This document shows positions 16,685 to 25,367 of a stretch of DNA of 50,175 nt, one piece after another. This DNA is from an uncultured Chryseobacterium sp. (GTDB lineage: Bacteria; Bacteroidota; Bacteroidia; Flavobacteriales; Weeksellaceae). The notes beneath the pieces were generated by a model. That model searched no databases and had not been told where the DNA came from. It saw only the letters and a program-made list of their open reading frames with translations. Position numbers and translations under genes: made by a program. How positions within the stretch are numbered: position 1 is the stretch's first letter; each line of letters opens with the position of its first letter. The DNA lies in assembly GCA_913777465.1 (NCBI GenBank), contig CAJYRQ010000060.1:1-50175 (forward strand), in the 5' to 3' direction.

Positions 16685-17791
16685 ATGAAGAATATATTGA
16701 TATTGCTCAGCTTTGTTCTGGGTATTGCGGTTTTTGCGACAGGCTGTGGAGATGCCAAAACCAGATCCACGGAGGTAAAGAAAGAAAATGAGACCATTAT
16801 GGATAATAAAAATGTAAAGGAAATCTATTTTGCCGGCGGATGTTTCTGGGGAACCGAACATTTTTTCCAGCAGATCAGAGGGGTAGTAGGAACGGAAGTA
16901 GGATATGCCAACGGAAATAAGAAAAATCCGACGTATGAAGAAGTGGTAAGCCATACGACAGGTTTTGCAGAGACGGTGAAAGTAAAATATGATCCTGAAG
17001 CAGTAGATCTGAAACTGCTGATCGATCTCTATTTTAAAACCATTGATCCCACCAGCATCGACCAGCAGGGAAACGACAGAGGGAACCAGTACAGAACGGG
17101 GATTTATACCACCGATAAAGAAACAGAAGCCGTTGTAAAAGCCGAAGTGGCTAAACTGGCTAAAAATTACAGCAAGCCGGTGGTAGTAGAAACCATTCCG
17201 CTAAAGAATTTTTACAGAGCGGAAGATTATCATCAGGATTACCTGGATAAAAATCCGGGAGGTTACTGCCACATTGAACCGGGATTATTTGAAATGGCAA
17301 GAAATGCCAACCCGCCGAAAAAAGAAACCAAGGAAACCAAATACCAGAAACAGGATAAAAAAGTTTTAAAAGAAAAACTGACTGCCGAACAGTATAACGT
17401 TACCCAGGAGAACGGTACGGAGATGGCTTTTCAGAACGAATACTGGGACGAAACCCGTGACGGGATTTATGTAGATATTACAACGGGGGAACCGTTATTT
17501 ATCTCTACCGATAAATTTGAATCCGGATGCGGATGGCCAAGCTTCTCCAAACCGATTACGAAAAAGCTGGTGGAAGAAAAGCTGGACCGTTCCCACGGAA
17601 TGACGAGAGTAGAAGTAAGAAGTAAAACCGGTGACGCACATTTGGGACACGTTTTCAACGACGGACCGGAAGATAAAGGCGGACTTCGTTACTGTATCAA
17701 CAGTGCTTCGCTGAAATTTATTCCAAAAGCGGAAATGAAAGCAAAAGGTTATGGTGAATACATCGCCCTGCTGGATAAAGATAAGAAATAA
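16685..17791 (+). CDS. msrAB: MsrA-MsrB methionine sulfoxide reductase fusion, secreted lipoprotein
   Basis: It repairs oxidised methionine, reducing both S- and R-sulfoxides. From the ATG at 16685 the protein has 368 residues; an in-frame ATG at 16667 is possible. It begins with a lipoprotein signal (VFATGC), so it probably works outside the inner membrane. MsrA domain about 45-205, catalytic Cys in [10 protein letters not shown]. MsrB domain about 225-350 with [17 protein letters not shown] and catalytic Cys in RYCINSASL. The two CxxC zinc pairs of many MsrB proteins are absent, as in the zinc-free MsrB type. A terminator follows at 17824. Confidence 0.95.
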   Translation: MKNILILLSFVLGIAVFATGCGDAKTRSTEVKKENETIMDNKNVKEIYFAGGCFWGTEHFFQQIRGVVGTEVGYANGNKKNPTYEEVVSHTTGFAETVKVKYDPEAVDLKLLIDLYFKTIDPTSIDQQGNDRGNQYRTGIYTTDKETEAVVKAEVAKLAKNYSKPVVVETIPLKNFYRAEDYHQDYLDKNPGGYCHIEPGLFEMARNANPPKKETKETKYQKQDKKVLKEKLTAEQYNVTQENGTEMAFQNEYWDETRDGIYVDITTGEPLFISTDKFESGCGWPSFSKPITKKLVEEKLDRSHGMTRVEVRSKTGDAHLGHVFNDGPEDKGGLRYCINSASLKFIPKAEMKAKGYGEYIALLDKDKK

Positions 17792-17823
17792 GTGTTTTTA
17801 AAGTGAAGAAGTGATTGTAAGGG

Positions 17824-17849
17824 GGCTGCCGAAAGGCAGTCTCTTTTTT
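17824..17849 (+). terminator. msrAB terminator
   Basis: GGCTGCC, loop GAAA, GGCAGTC (7-bp stem with one G-T), then a T-rich tract TCTCTTTTTTG. It lies about 32 bp past the msrAB stop. Confidence 0.85.
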
Positions 17850-17875
17850 GTTGTATATTTATTAGCTAACGATTT

Positions 17876-17908
17876 AAACCTTCAAGGTTTTAAAAACCTT
17901 GAAGGTTT
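17876..17908. repeat. Perfect 15-bp inverted repeat
   Basis: AAACCTTCAAGGTTT, loop TAA, AAACCTTGAAGGTTT. It ends 2 bp before the stop codon of the minus-strand gene at 17911 and may act as its terminator; each arm is itself almost palindromic. Probably a dispersed palindromic element. Confidence 0.75.
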
Positions 17909-17910
17909 GT

Positions 17911-18579
17911 TTACACGTTCTTGTAAACTAAATTCCGTCTCATCTGAAGATTTTCTTTGATGCTGAACATCGAGATGTTCAGAAATAATAAAAATCCGAA
18001 GACGATGTAATAAGCAGGTTTTGGGAGATTCAGTAAAATTTGTTTTGATGTTTCGTAAAGGGTAGGGCTGTACTCTCCATATGAAAGTGATCCGTGATCA
18101 ATAGGAATTATAACGGTATCACCACCAAAAAAATTGGCCTGTGCATACGGATCAATATAATTGGTCACAGCAAAGAAATGTCCTGTTTTTTCCAGGTCTA
18201 AAGCATAGGTCTCCTGTTTTGCAATAGCCATATCATTCAATAAGGAAACAAAATCGCCGTACGTATTATTTTCATTCAGAATAAACTCAATTCCGGTTTC
18301 CTTTTCGTTTCTTTTCTGCATCGCTTTTATCTCCGAAACATATAAAACGGAATTTTCTCTGGCTGTTGAAGGATATACCTTTATTTTTTTATAATTCCAA
18401 TTTCTTAAAGGTTCAAAAGAATTAATGAAATCATTTTTTTCCTGTTTCACTTTAGCAGGAAGCCCGATGTCAACCACATTATATTTCGTTTCATCAATAT
18501 ACGGATGGATGTAATACCAAAATAATACAGGCACTATCAAAGCGCTGATTAATCCCGGCACATAAAATATTTTTTTCAC
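17911..18579 (-). CDS. Hypothetical two-TM membrane protein
   Basis: About 222 residues from a GTG start at 18579 (MKKIFYVPGLISAL...), which gives a typical N-terminal membrane anchor (about 6-24). The open frame extends to a TTG at 18633 but that extension looks non-coding. The central part (about 30-175) is soluble and probably extracytoplasmic; a second TM helix lies near 190-208, followed by a short basic tail. I do not recognise the family. The layout (TM, large periplasmic part, TM) recalls small sensor or assembly proteins, but no function is supported. It is convergent with msrAB and divergent from the first fibre gene. Confidence 0.7.
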   Translation of the reverse strand: MKKIFYVPGLISALIVPVLFWYYIHPYIDETKYNVVDIGLPAKVKQEKNDFINSFEPLRNWNYKKIKVYPSTARENSVLYVSEIKAMQKRNEKETGIEFILNENNTYGDFVSLLNDMAIAKQETYALDLEKTGHFFAVTNYIDPYAQANFFGGDTVIIPIDHGSLSYGEYSPTLYETSKQILLNLPKPAYYIVFGFLLFLNISMFSIKENLQMRRNLVYKNV

Positions 18580-18777
18580 AGGTACTGTTTTTTTATAAAG
18601 ATAACAAAAACGGATTATATTTATTTCCTGCAATCCGCCTTGTTTTACCTTAACCCTTTATAGTAAACGGGAAAACAAGCATTTTATCTTCCTGAATCAT
18701 AGACAGGTAATAAAAATATGACATCCTTGTAATTATCTTATTACATGATAGTAAACATAAATCATAGGTGGAAGTTT

Positions 18778-18785
18778 TAGCTTTG
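18778..18785 (+). promoter_or_regulatory. -7 box for the first fibre/propeller pair
   Basis: TAGCTTTG fits TAnnTTTG. It lies about 40 bp before the ATG at 18825 and inside the longer open frame from 18768, which supports the later start. No clear -33 TTG. Confidence 0.4.
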
Positions 18786-18824
18786 CAAAAGTATTATAAA
18801 AAAAACACTCAAAATTTAAATGCA

Positions 18825-19727
18825 ATGAAAAAAAACACGACACTTTTGATGGTGTTTGCTTCGACGGCTTTCGTATTTGGCCAGGTCGGGGTAAATACAA
18901 CTTCCCCTAAAAGCACCTTCGATATTTCACTTAAAAGAACTGGAGCCGGCGTGATTGCTGACAACAGCCAGGTATTCGGATTACAGGCGCCGCGGCTTAC
19001 CCGTGCGGAAATTACCGACAATACGGCTACCTACGGAACAGACCAGAACGGAGCGCTGATTTACATTACCGATGTTTCAGGGGGAAATGCCAACGCAGGA
19101 TCACAGCGGGAAAATATAACGTCTGCAGGATATTATTATTTTGACGGTGCTGCCAACAAATGGCAGAAAGTTTCCAATACTGCTTCCGGAGGGACTTCCT
19201 ACACGGTGAGCAACGGTCTGACCCTTTCCGGAAACGATATTCAGCTGGGCGGAAGTCTTTCTTCGGACACTTCTGTTGCACAGGGTACCCATACCATGTC
19301 ATTTACCTCTGCAGCTACTTCCGGCACCAGCCACTTTACGGTAGACGGATCTACTTTAAACGTGGATGCGGTAAATAACAGGATCGGCGTGGGGACCTCA
19401 TCTCCGCAGTCGAGGCTTGAAGTGAACGGGTCTTCTACCAACACGTCCGCCTATGATGCAGGCTCCGGCACTACAATCGATTACACTCAGAGCAATCTGG
19501 CTTATACTACGGCCGACCCGGGATCATTTACACTTAACGGGATCAAGGATGGCGGAACCTATACGCTTTCGGTACGAGGGACTGCCAGCGGGACTTCTAC
19601 CTTCACGTCCTCAGGATTCACGGTGAAATATGCCAACAACCGGGCAACGGTGAGCGGAAAAGAAACGGTTTATACTTTCCTGGTTATGGGATCCATCATC
19701 TATGTTTATACGGCTACAGGATTTTAA
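18825..19727 (+). CDS. Secreted fibre-like protein, propeller-partner type (copy 1)
   Basis: 300 residues with a Sec signal peptide ending at FGQ, so the mature protein starts QVGVNTTSPKSTFDIS. Next is the family's N-terminal domain (APRLTRAEI near 60, GYYYFDG near 105), then a Ser/Thr/Gly-rich linker and a second motif RIGVGTSSPQSRLEV (about 190-205). The C-terminal module (about 205-300) has NTSAYDAG, KDGGTYTLSVRG and VYTFLVMG and ends in Gly-Phe. It is the most divergent copy at the N-terminus (no TTDGSKPEG stretch). The propeller gene follows after 12 bp. Such 'VGI.tt.P.a.LdI' motifs occur in fibre and tail-spike-like proteins of Bacteroidota; trimer formation is inference. Confidence 0.8.
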   Translation: MKKNTTLLMVFASTAFVFGQVGVNTTSPKSTFDISLKRTGAGVIADNSQVFGLQAPRLTRAEITDNTATYGTDQNGALIYITDVSGGNANAGSQRENITSAGYYYFDGAANKWQKVSNTASGGTSYTVSNGLTLSGNDIQLGGSLSSDTSVAQGTHTMSFTSAATSGTSHFTVDGSTLNVDAVNNRIGVGTSSPQSRLEVNGSSTNTSAYDAGSGTTIDYTQSNLAYTTADPGSFTLNGIKDGGTYTLSVRGTASGTSTFTSSGFTVKYANNRATVSGKETVYTFLVMGSIIYVYTATGF

Positions 19728-19739
19728 AAATAAGGGGAA

Positions 19740-21152
19740 ATGAGAAAAATACACAAAACCTTATGGCTGTTCCTGTCTATATTTTTATATATCCACACAT
19801 CCGCCCAGGCTGTCGGCACGCCCTATATCCCATTGGATAAAGTCCCTTTCAGCTTTATGTATGGGGGAACAGGTGCTGATCGCGGCAGTGCAGTCATCCA
19901 AACACCGGATGGCGGTTATCTTATAGGTGGAGCAAGCCCGTCTTCCATGTCCGGTGATGTGCAGGGCACTACACATGGCGCAAGAGATTTCTGGATTGCA
20001 AAACTGAACCGCTACGGCAGGGTAGAATGGCAGAAACTGTATGGGGGAAGCCAGGATGAAAGTGCTTCTGATAACTATGAATCTACCATACAGACGACAA
20101 ACGATGGCGGCTATATCATCGCCTGTAATACGACATCTTCGGCCAGCGGGGATATTACCGGGACCAATCACGGAGGTTCGGATGTATGGGTTTTTAAAAT
20201 CAATGCTACCGGAAACATCCAATGGCAAAAGCTTTACGGGGGCAGCGGTAATGAAAGCGTCAGATCGCTTATCCGGACATCGGACGGCGGGTATCTGATG
20301 TCGGTGAGGACAAGATCTTCTGCCAATGGCGATATAACCGGAACTAATCATGGGGGTGACGATTGCTGGATCGTGAAACTGAATACAGCGGGTAACATTA
20401 CCTGGCAGAAACTGTATGGCGGCTCTGGTTTTGAGAGCTTCTCTTCGGTTAAGCAGAATTCCGACGGAACCTATATTTGTGCCGGATCTACCAATTCTGC
20501 CAGCGGAGATATTACAGGAACCTATCATGGAGGGTCAACAGACTTTTGGGTTGTGAAACTGAATACTTCCGGAAACATAGTCTGGCAATCACTATATGGA
20601 GGAGATAAAGAAGATGCAGCCAATGGCGTTTCTCCGACGGCGGACGGCGGATATATAGTTTTCGGACAGTCATCATCCTCAGGCACGGGAGACGTTACAG
20701 GGACTACGCACGGCAATGGGGATTGCTGGCTGGTAAAAATTAATGGCTCCGGTGCGATTCAGTGGCAGAAGCTTTACGGAGGGAATAATCTAGATGCCGG
20801 CAATTCAGTATATCAAACCAGCGATGGGAATTATATACTATTCGCAGACACTCTTTCTTCTGCAAATGGAGATATTACAGAAACAAGCCATGGGTCATAT
20901 GATATCTGGGTTGCCAAAGTTGGCACATCCGGAAATATCCTGTGGCAGAAGCTATACGGTAGCTCTACAATGGATATATTACGCTGTGTAGCCAAAACTT
21001 CCGATAATGGTTATGCTCTAATGAGTTTATTTACATCAGTAAGTGATGGCGACGTTACCGATGCTGCAAAAGGTAGTGGTGATTACTGGGTCTTAAGGCT
21101 GGATGCTTCAGGTAATATTATTTTAGTTCCCGATGAACGGCAAAACAATTAA
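19740..21152 (+). CDS. Secreted seven-repeat beta-propeller-like protein (copy 1)
   Basis: 470 residues with a signal peptide ending near SAQA. Seven repeats of about 56-60 residues follow, each built on YGGsg.e...s...T.DGGY, then a SasGDiTGt.HGg.D.W..KL stretch and a closing G.I.WQKL. Repeat starts include YGGTGADRG, YGGSQDES, YGGSGNES, YGGSGFES, YGGDKEDA, YGGNNLDA and YGSSTMDI. Seven such units fit a seven-bladed beta-propeller. There is no C-terminal type IX secretion sorting domain; the protein ends shortly after the last blade. AAGGGGAA directly before the ATG is an unusually good ribosome site. It is coupled to the fibre gene 12 bp upstream; a binding role is inference. Confidence 0.8.
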   Translation: MRKIHKTLWLFLSIFLYIHTSAQAVGTPYIPLDKVPFSFMYGGTGADRGSAVIQTPDGGYLIGGASPSSMSGDVQGTTHGARDFWIAKLNRYGRVEWQKLYGGSQDESASDNYESTIQTTNDGGYIIACNTTSSASGDITGTNHGGSDVWVFKINATGNIQWQKLYGGSGNESVRSLIRTSDGGYLMSVRTRSSANGDITGTNHGGDDCWIVKLNTAGNITWQKLYGGSGFESFSSVKQNSDGTYICAGSTNSASGDITGTYHGGSTDFWVVKLNTSGNIVWQSLYGGDKEDAANGVSPTADGGYIVFGQSSSSGTGDVTGTTHGNGDCWLVKINGSGAIQWQKLYGGNNLDAGNSVYQTSDGNYILFADTLSSANGDITETSHGSYDIWVAKVGTSGNILWQKLYGSSTMDILRCVAKTSDNGYALMSLFTSVSDGDVTDAAKGSGDYWVLRLDASGNIILVPDERQNN

Positions 21153-21245
21153 TGTAAAATAAAATTGATATAATTTATTCCATAACCCCACCATTTCTTT
21201 ACTTAATACCGGTCATGAAATTTTCAGGACTTGTGTGATTAAATG

Positions 21246-21296
21246 ACGTTCCGGCTCTACATCAGTATTATTGCTGATCCGGGCCGGACGTTTTTT
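21246..21296 (+). terminator. Terminator of fibre/propeller pair 1
   Basis: ACGTTCCGGC pairs with GCCGGACGT (one bulge), with an inner ATCAG/CTGAT stem, followed by six T. It closes the 18825-21152 operon. Confidence 0.8.
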
Positions 21297-21334
21297 GTTT
21301 TAATATCAATTCTTAAATCATTACACAGATAAAG

Positions 21335-21625
21335 ATGAAAAAACAGAATGCTAAAATACTAGAGGATTCCGGAAACGGATTTGTCCCGATCAATACAAAT
21401 ATGTGTACAATAAATTACGGAAATCAGGTTTTGAATGATCAGCATATCGAAACCCATTTTTTGGGAAAAACCGGTCCGGAAATCGTTCACCTGATGGGCC
21501 GTCCGGCCGATGAGAAAAAAGAAGACGAATGGATCTATGTACTTGGCAAAAGGTTTTTTGGCCTATACCGCCGCAGGCTTTACCTGTATTTTACGGAAGC
21601 GAGGGTACACGATTATTATTTTTGA
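21335..21625 (+). CDS. Small hypothetical protein, possibly BamE-like fold
   Basis: 96 residues, no signal peptide and no TM segment. The middle has GKTGPEIVHLMGRP followed by WIYVLG and a C-terminal strand pair RRRLYLYFTEARVHDYYF. This order (helix with G.t..ev...lG.P, then W.Y and a final beta hairpin) recalls the SmpA/OmlA/BamE fold, but similarity is short and the assignment is weak. It lies behind the terminator of the first pair, so it is probably a separate unit. A hairpin at 21682-21706 (AAGCAG...CTGCTT) follows its stop codon, but without a T tract. Confidence 0.6.
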   Translation: MKKQNAKILEDSGNGFVPINTNMCTINYGNQVLNDQHIETHFLGKTGPEIVHLMGRPADEKKEDEWIYVLGKRFFGLYRRRLYLYFTEARVHDYYF

Positions 21626-21853
21626 ATGTTTTGCAAAAGAATCTGTACGGCATTCGTCTGAAATTTTTCAGAAAAACACAAAAGCAGCCCGGAAAACGGA
21701 CTGCTTAAAATATTGACTTAAGTTAAATTAAAATAACTTGAAGTTGGCCGTATCTACCTTATATACGGTTGTTTTGATTGATTTAAAAATAAAATGAAAA
21801 AACTAATTAGAATTCTGTGACAGAATGCAAAATATGCAGTTTGTTGAGCAAAA

Positions 21854-21914
21854 ACTTTGATCCTGTTTTTTTTGACAGGAGAAACTTCCGGAATCCGGCT
21901 TCCCTCTTCCAGCA
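21854..21914. repeat. Dispersed GGAAG repeat, copy (inverted orientation)
   Basis: GATCCTG...TTTGACAGGAGAAACTT followed by CCGGAATCCGGCTTCCCTC. It closely matches 31251-31340 and the reverse complement of 32395-32455. It lies just past the stop of the permease gene. Confidence 0.65.
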
Positions 21915-21932
21915 TCTTCATTCAGGTTATTT

Positions 21933-22778
21933 CTACCAGTCTCTCTTTCTCAGGATCCAGTACGATCCGAAAATGAAAAGCGCGCACCAGAACAGGCAGG
22001 CCACCAGACTTTCCACAGGGTAGTGGAATTCGTACTTCATGCCCATCATTTTGGCCATGTTCAGCCGCATCATCGGGTTAGGAATCAGGCTGGACATGCT
22101 TTCCAGGGGCAGAAGATGCGTTACGAAAAAGTCGTTCTGCAGGATCTGGTTTCTCTGTTCGCCCTGCAATCCCCTCACTTTTGTAAATACCTCAACTGCC
22201 GATAAAATACCTTCGCCGATCCAGAACACGAAAAGTGCCAGGAAAACAAATACCGATTTCCTCAGCAGTACCGAGAGGAACATCAGGAAACAGAAAAAGG
22301 TGAACAGCTTTACAAAATAATTACCGATAAAAAATATTTCCTTGAATACCTTGTCGGATTCCGTAGTATCTGAGTACTGATAACCCAGGAACATCGTGAT
22401 GGCGAACACAAGGACAGTAGAAACGACGGTGAACACACTGATTGTTAAAAGTTTTGAAGTGATAAATTCTTTTCTGCTCAATCCGTCAATCGTGTTCTGC
22501 TTGAACATCCGGTTGCTGAACTCCTGTGAGATTGAAAATACGATGATCAGTCCCAGGAAAATCTTAAGCAGGGCCACAATCCATGTCGTGAAATTCCAGA
22601 TTTCAGGGAAGTTGTAGATTCCCTGCTCCTTCAGGTTGATCGTTCCGCCGAAAAGGTCGAAATCCACCAGCCCGATGAAGAGCAGTGCAATAAGAATCGC
22701 GAAATATAAAATGGTAAAAATCTTGAACGGCCGGTAGTTCAGGTTTTTGTAATATTCTAGCTTTAATAATTTGGTCAT
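21933..22778 (-). CDS. ABC-2 type transporter permease
   Basis: 281 residues with about six predicted TM helices (near 20-40, 63-83, 110-132, 155-170, 175-192, 255-272). The layout is that of ABC-2 family permeases, with SQEFSNRMFKQNTIDGLSRKEF near 83-104 as the cytoplasmic coupling segment. The start is 2 bp after the stop of the ATPase gene, so the two are translated together and form one exporter. Substrate is unknown. A repeat copy occupies the space behind it instead of a clear terminator. Confidence 0.85.
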   Translation of the reverse strand: MTKLLKLEYYKNLNYRPFKIFTILYFAILIALLFIGLVDFDLFGGTINLKEQGIYNFPEIWNFTTWIVALLKIFLGLIIVFSISQEFSNRMFKQNTIDGLSRKEFITSKLLTISVFTVVSTVLVFAITMFLGYQYSDTTESDKVFKEIFFIGNYFVKLFTFFCFLMFLSVLLRKSVFVFLALFVFWIGEGILSAVEVFTKVRGLQGEQRNQILQNDFFVTHLLPLESMSSLIPNPMMRLNMAKMMGMKYEFHYPVESLVACLFWCALFIFGSYWILRKRDW

Positions 22779-22780
22779 GA

Positions 22781-23683
22781 TTATTTTGTGTTTTTTACAA
22801 GTTCAAGGAATTGGGATTCAAGAGACAGCTTTTTCTTGGTAAGGTGCGAAAGGAAAATTCCTTTTTCAGCCAGCTTCTCGTTTAGGGTAGAAGCCGAAAT
22901 CGATGCATCGTCGCGGATCTGGGCTTTCAGCAGGTCGCCGTCATGGTTGATGGCCGTAAACCACTGAAGTTCATTCAGCGCAGTCAGAAGCAATGCATTG
23001 TTGTCTGCCTTCAGCTCAAAATAGCCGTTATTGGCCGTCATTTCGTCCACCCTTCCGCAATACAGCGAAGTTCCTTCTTTCAGCACGATTACGTGGCTGC
23101 ATATCTTTTCGATTTCATCCAGCAAATGGCTCGCGATAATAATCGTAATGCCCTGTCTGGCAATATTGCTGATGATTTCCCGGATCTGGATGATTCCTTC
23201 CGGATCGAGACCGTTCGTCGGTTCATCCAGGATCATCACTTCGGGATTGTTCAGCATCGCCGAAGCAATCGCCAGACGCTGCTTCATGCCCAGTGAGTAG
23301 GTACGGAACAGGTCTTTCTTCCTTTCCAGCAGGTTAACGGTTTTCAACACCTCATCAATCCTGGAATACGGCGTTCCTTTGATTTCCGCTACGATCTTCA
23401 GGTTGGTTTCCGCATTCAGGTACGGGTAAAAATTCGGCTGTTCGATAATCGCCCCGATTTTCTTCAGCGTATCGGGATCGGTCCCTTTTTTCCCGAACCA
23501 GTACCATTCGCCGCTGGTAGGGTTAATCGTTGAAAGCAGCATGCCGAAGGTCGTCGACTTTCCGCTTCCATTCGGACCCAGCAATCCGTAAACATTTCCC
23601 CTTTCCACATCGAAGGAAATATTGTTTACTACCGTTCTCTTGAATTTTTTTGTCAGATTCTTTACTGATAAAACTTTTTCCAT
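22781..23683 (-). CDS. ABC transporter ATP-binding protein
   Basis: 300 residues. It powers an ABC-2 exporter together with the following permease gene. Walker A GPNGSGKST (about 36-44), Q-loop IIEQPNF (about 83), signature SLGMKQRLA (about 129-137, a relaxed LSGGQ), Walker B VMILDEPTNGLDP (about 149-161) and H-loop ASHLLDE (about 185) are all present. The last 80 residues form a C-terminal domain with no known motif, as in bacitracin- or CcmA-like drug exporters. No promoter with a good TAnnTTTG box was found upstream. Confidence 0.92.
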   Translation of the reverse strand: MEKVLSVKNLTKKFKRTVVNNISFDVERGNVYGLLGPNGSGKSTTFGMLLSTINPTSGEWYWFGKKGTDPDTLKKIGAIIEQPNFYPYLNAETNLKIVAEIKGTPYSRIDEVLKTVNLLERKKDLFRTYSLGMKQRLAIASAMLNNPEVMILDEPTNGLDPEGIIQIREIISNIARQGITIIIASHLLDEIEKICSHVIVLKEGTSLYCGRVDEMTANNGYFELKADNNALLLTALNELQWFTAINHDGDLLKAQIRDDASISASTLNEKLAEKGIFLSHLTKKKLSLESQFLELVKNTK

Positions 23684-23773
23684 GTTATTTGTTCTACATA
23701 ATAGTAGTCTGTATAATCAAAATTTTGTTACAAATAATATCGTGGATCCGTTAAATTTAATTTTTAAAAATCT

Positions 23774-23781
23774 TAAATTTG
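23774..23781 (+). promoter_or_regulatory. -7 box for the AAA ATPase gene
   Basis: TAAATTTG, about 20 bp before the ATG at 23801, fits TAnnTTTG. Confidence 0.45.
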
Positions 23782-23800
23782 ATAGAATTAATCGGTAATT

Positions 23801-25156
23801 ATGAAGTTAATCGAACTGGCTAAAGAACTTGAGGTTTCGGCCGAAGCTGTAAAGCAATTCATTCAGGATTTTGATCTCGACCTTACGGATTGCATCCACA
23901 CCAATTTTGAAGTAAAAAAGGATTTTGAAAAATTTGCCCGCGAAAATGCTGAATTTTTAAGGCTTTACGAAAAAGATTTAGACAAAACCAAAACCCTGGA
24001 GCAGATCGCCGAAACCATTAAACAACCGAAAGAGAAAGTAGAGGAGGCGATTAAAGAAAAAGATCCCAATATTTTCGATAACGGGTTTTTCAAGTCTTCC
24101 GTTTCAAGCTATGGAATCGATAACCAATTGGGCGGCAACTATCAGTTCGTTTACAATTATTTCGGTCATAAAACCAGTCTTCAGAAAAGGGATTTTATCG
24201 GCTACCGGGATCTGTTTTTCTACATTTCGGGCATGCTGGAACCGTTTTTAAACCCTCAGCAGATCAAAGACTGGGGCATCAACAAGCCGGCTGGAATCAT
24301 CCTGTACGGCCCTCCCGGAAGCGGCAAGATCTTCTGGGCAAATAAGATTGCGGAAATTATCGGCTATCGGTTTAAAGAAGTGAAAAAACATTATCTCGGG
24401 ACTTCGTATGTAGATGGCAACCAGACCAATTTCAACGATTTTCTGGTAACCATGATGAAGGAAGACAAGGTTTTGTTGTTTATGGATGATTTCGATGAAA
24501 TCATGATGGCAAGGAAGTCGGAAAACAATGTCGCCGCCTGCAACCTTGAAACCCAGGAAATCATTCTTCACCATATCTCCAGGTTTGAGCAGGAAGACCT
24601 TCTGATGGTAGGTTCGGCCAAATCCGTTTCCGACATCGACGAAGAAATTACCGCTCCCGGAAGATTTGATGTAATGGTTCCTGTTTTCCCTCCCAATGTG
24701 GTGGAGCGGGCGGAGATTATCCTGTATTCCATGACCAAAAACCTGGAGAAAGATTCGCTTTTATTTAAAATCCTAAAAAACAATAAAGCCGATAAGATTC
24801 CTTTCTGGCACGGCGTTTCAGCCAAAATGAAAGTCTTCAGCAACACCATGCTGATCGATTTTACCCAAAGCCTGAAAAAGAGGATCAAAAACCTTTACCA
24901 GAAAACTCGTAACGAAAACCTGAAAATAGACCAGAACCTTCTCAACGGAGCTCTGCGGGATGCTGCCGGAAAGCTGACAGGGGAATACCTCGATCAGATT
25001 GCCGTTTTCCTGAAAGACGTTACCATCAACAATTTCGACCAGTTCCAGTCCCGGATCAAAGAGCTGAAAAAAGAAGTGGATACCTACCGTGCGGTGGAAG
25101 AACCGCGACGCATCATCGGTTTCCATCACAATGAAGAAGGCGGAAGCCAGGGGTGA
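23801..25156 (+). CDS. AAA family ATPase with altered P-loop
   Basis: 451 residues, cytosolic. The N-terminus (LIELAKELEVSAEAVKQFI) resembles an IF2-type N-terminal helix-turn-helix domain, followed by a charged helical linker to about 95. The AAA core has Walker A GPPGSGKI (about 170-177), Walker B LLFMDDFDEI (about 226-235), a sensor-1-like VGSAKS (about 268) and an arginine-finger-like APGRFD (about 285). The residue after the P-loop Lys is Ile, where Thr or Ser normally binds magnesium. The C-terminal part (about 370-440) is helical. Function unknown; with this substitution ATP hydrolysis may be weak, or another residue may serve. Confidence 0.85.
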   Translation: MKLIELAKELEVSAEAVKQFIQDFDLDLTDCIHTNFEVKKDFEKFARENAEFLRLYEKDLDKTKTLEQIAETIKQPKEKVEEAIKEKDPNIFDNGFFKSSVSSYGIDNQLGGNYQFVYNYFGHKTSLQKRDFIGYRDLFFYISGMLEPFLNPQQIKDWGINKPAGIILYGPPGSGKIFWANKIAEIIGYRFKEVKKHYLGTSYVDGNQTNFNDFLVTMMKEDKVLLFMDDFDEIMMARKSENNVAACNLETQEIILHHISRFEQEDLLMVGSAKSVSDIDEEITAPGRFDVMVPVFPPNVVERAEIILYSMTKNLEKDSLLFKILKNNKADKIPFWHGVSAKMKVFSNTMLIDFTQSLKKRIKNLYQKTRNENLKIDQNLLNGALRDAAGKLTGEYLDQIAVFLKDVTINNFDQFQSRIKELKKEVDTYRAVEEPRRIIGFHHNEEGGSQG

Positions 25157-25228
25157 TGGGTGATGGGTGAAAGGTCAATTTTGCTCTGCAAGTGAATGGT
25201 TAATGGTGAATAGTTAATGGTGAATTTT
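25154..25228. repeat. Dispersed 'atggtgaatt' repeat
   Basis: GTGATGGGTGATGGGTGAAAGG, TTGCTCTGCAAGTGAATGG and TTAATGGTGAATAGTTAATGG in a row; it is related to the reverse complement of 1-187. The family is typical intergenic filler and overlaps the end of the ATPase gene by a few bases. Confidence 0.5.
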
Positions 25229-25367
25229 GGATGATTGTTAAACATAGATTTAAAAATTACCCACAATCAATAATTGATGCCATTTGATATTGAAGGGTTT
25301 ATAACATTGAATAAAAAAGTTTCCAACTTCCAGTTTTGTTCTTCTAATCTACTAAGACATAGCCTCA

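Noticed and set aside
19785-20528. 247-codon minus-strand open frame in the propeller gene
   Set aside because: Antisense to a clear repeat protein; similar shadow frames occur opposite the other propeller genes because of the repeats.
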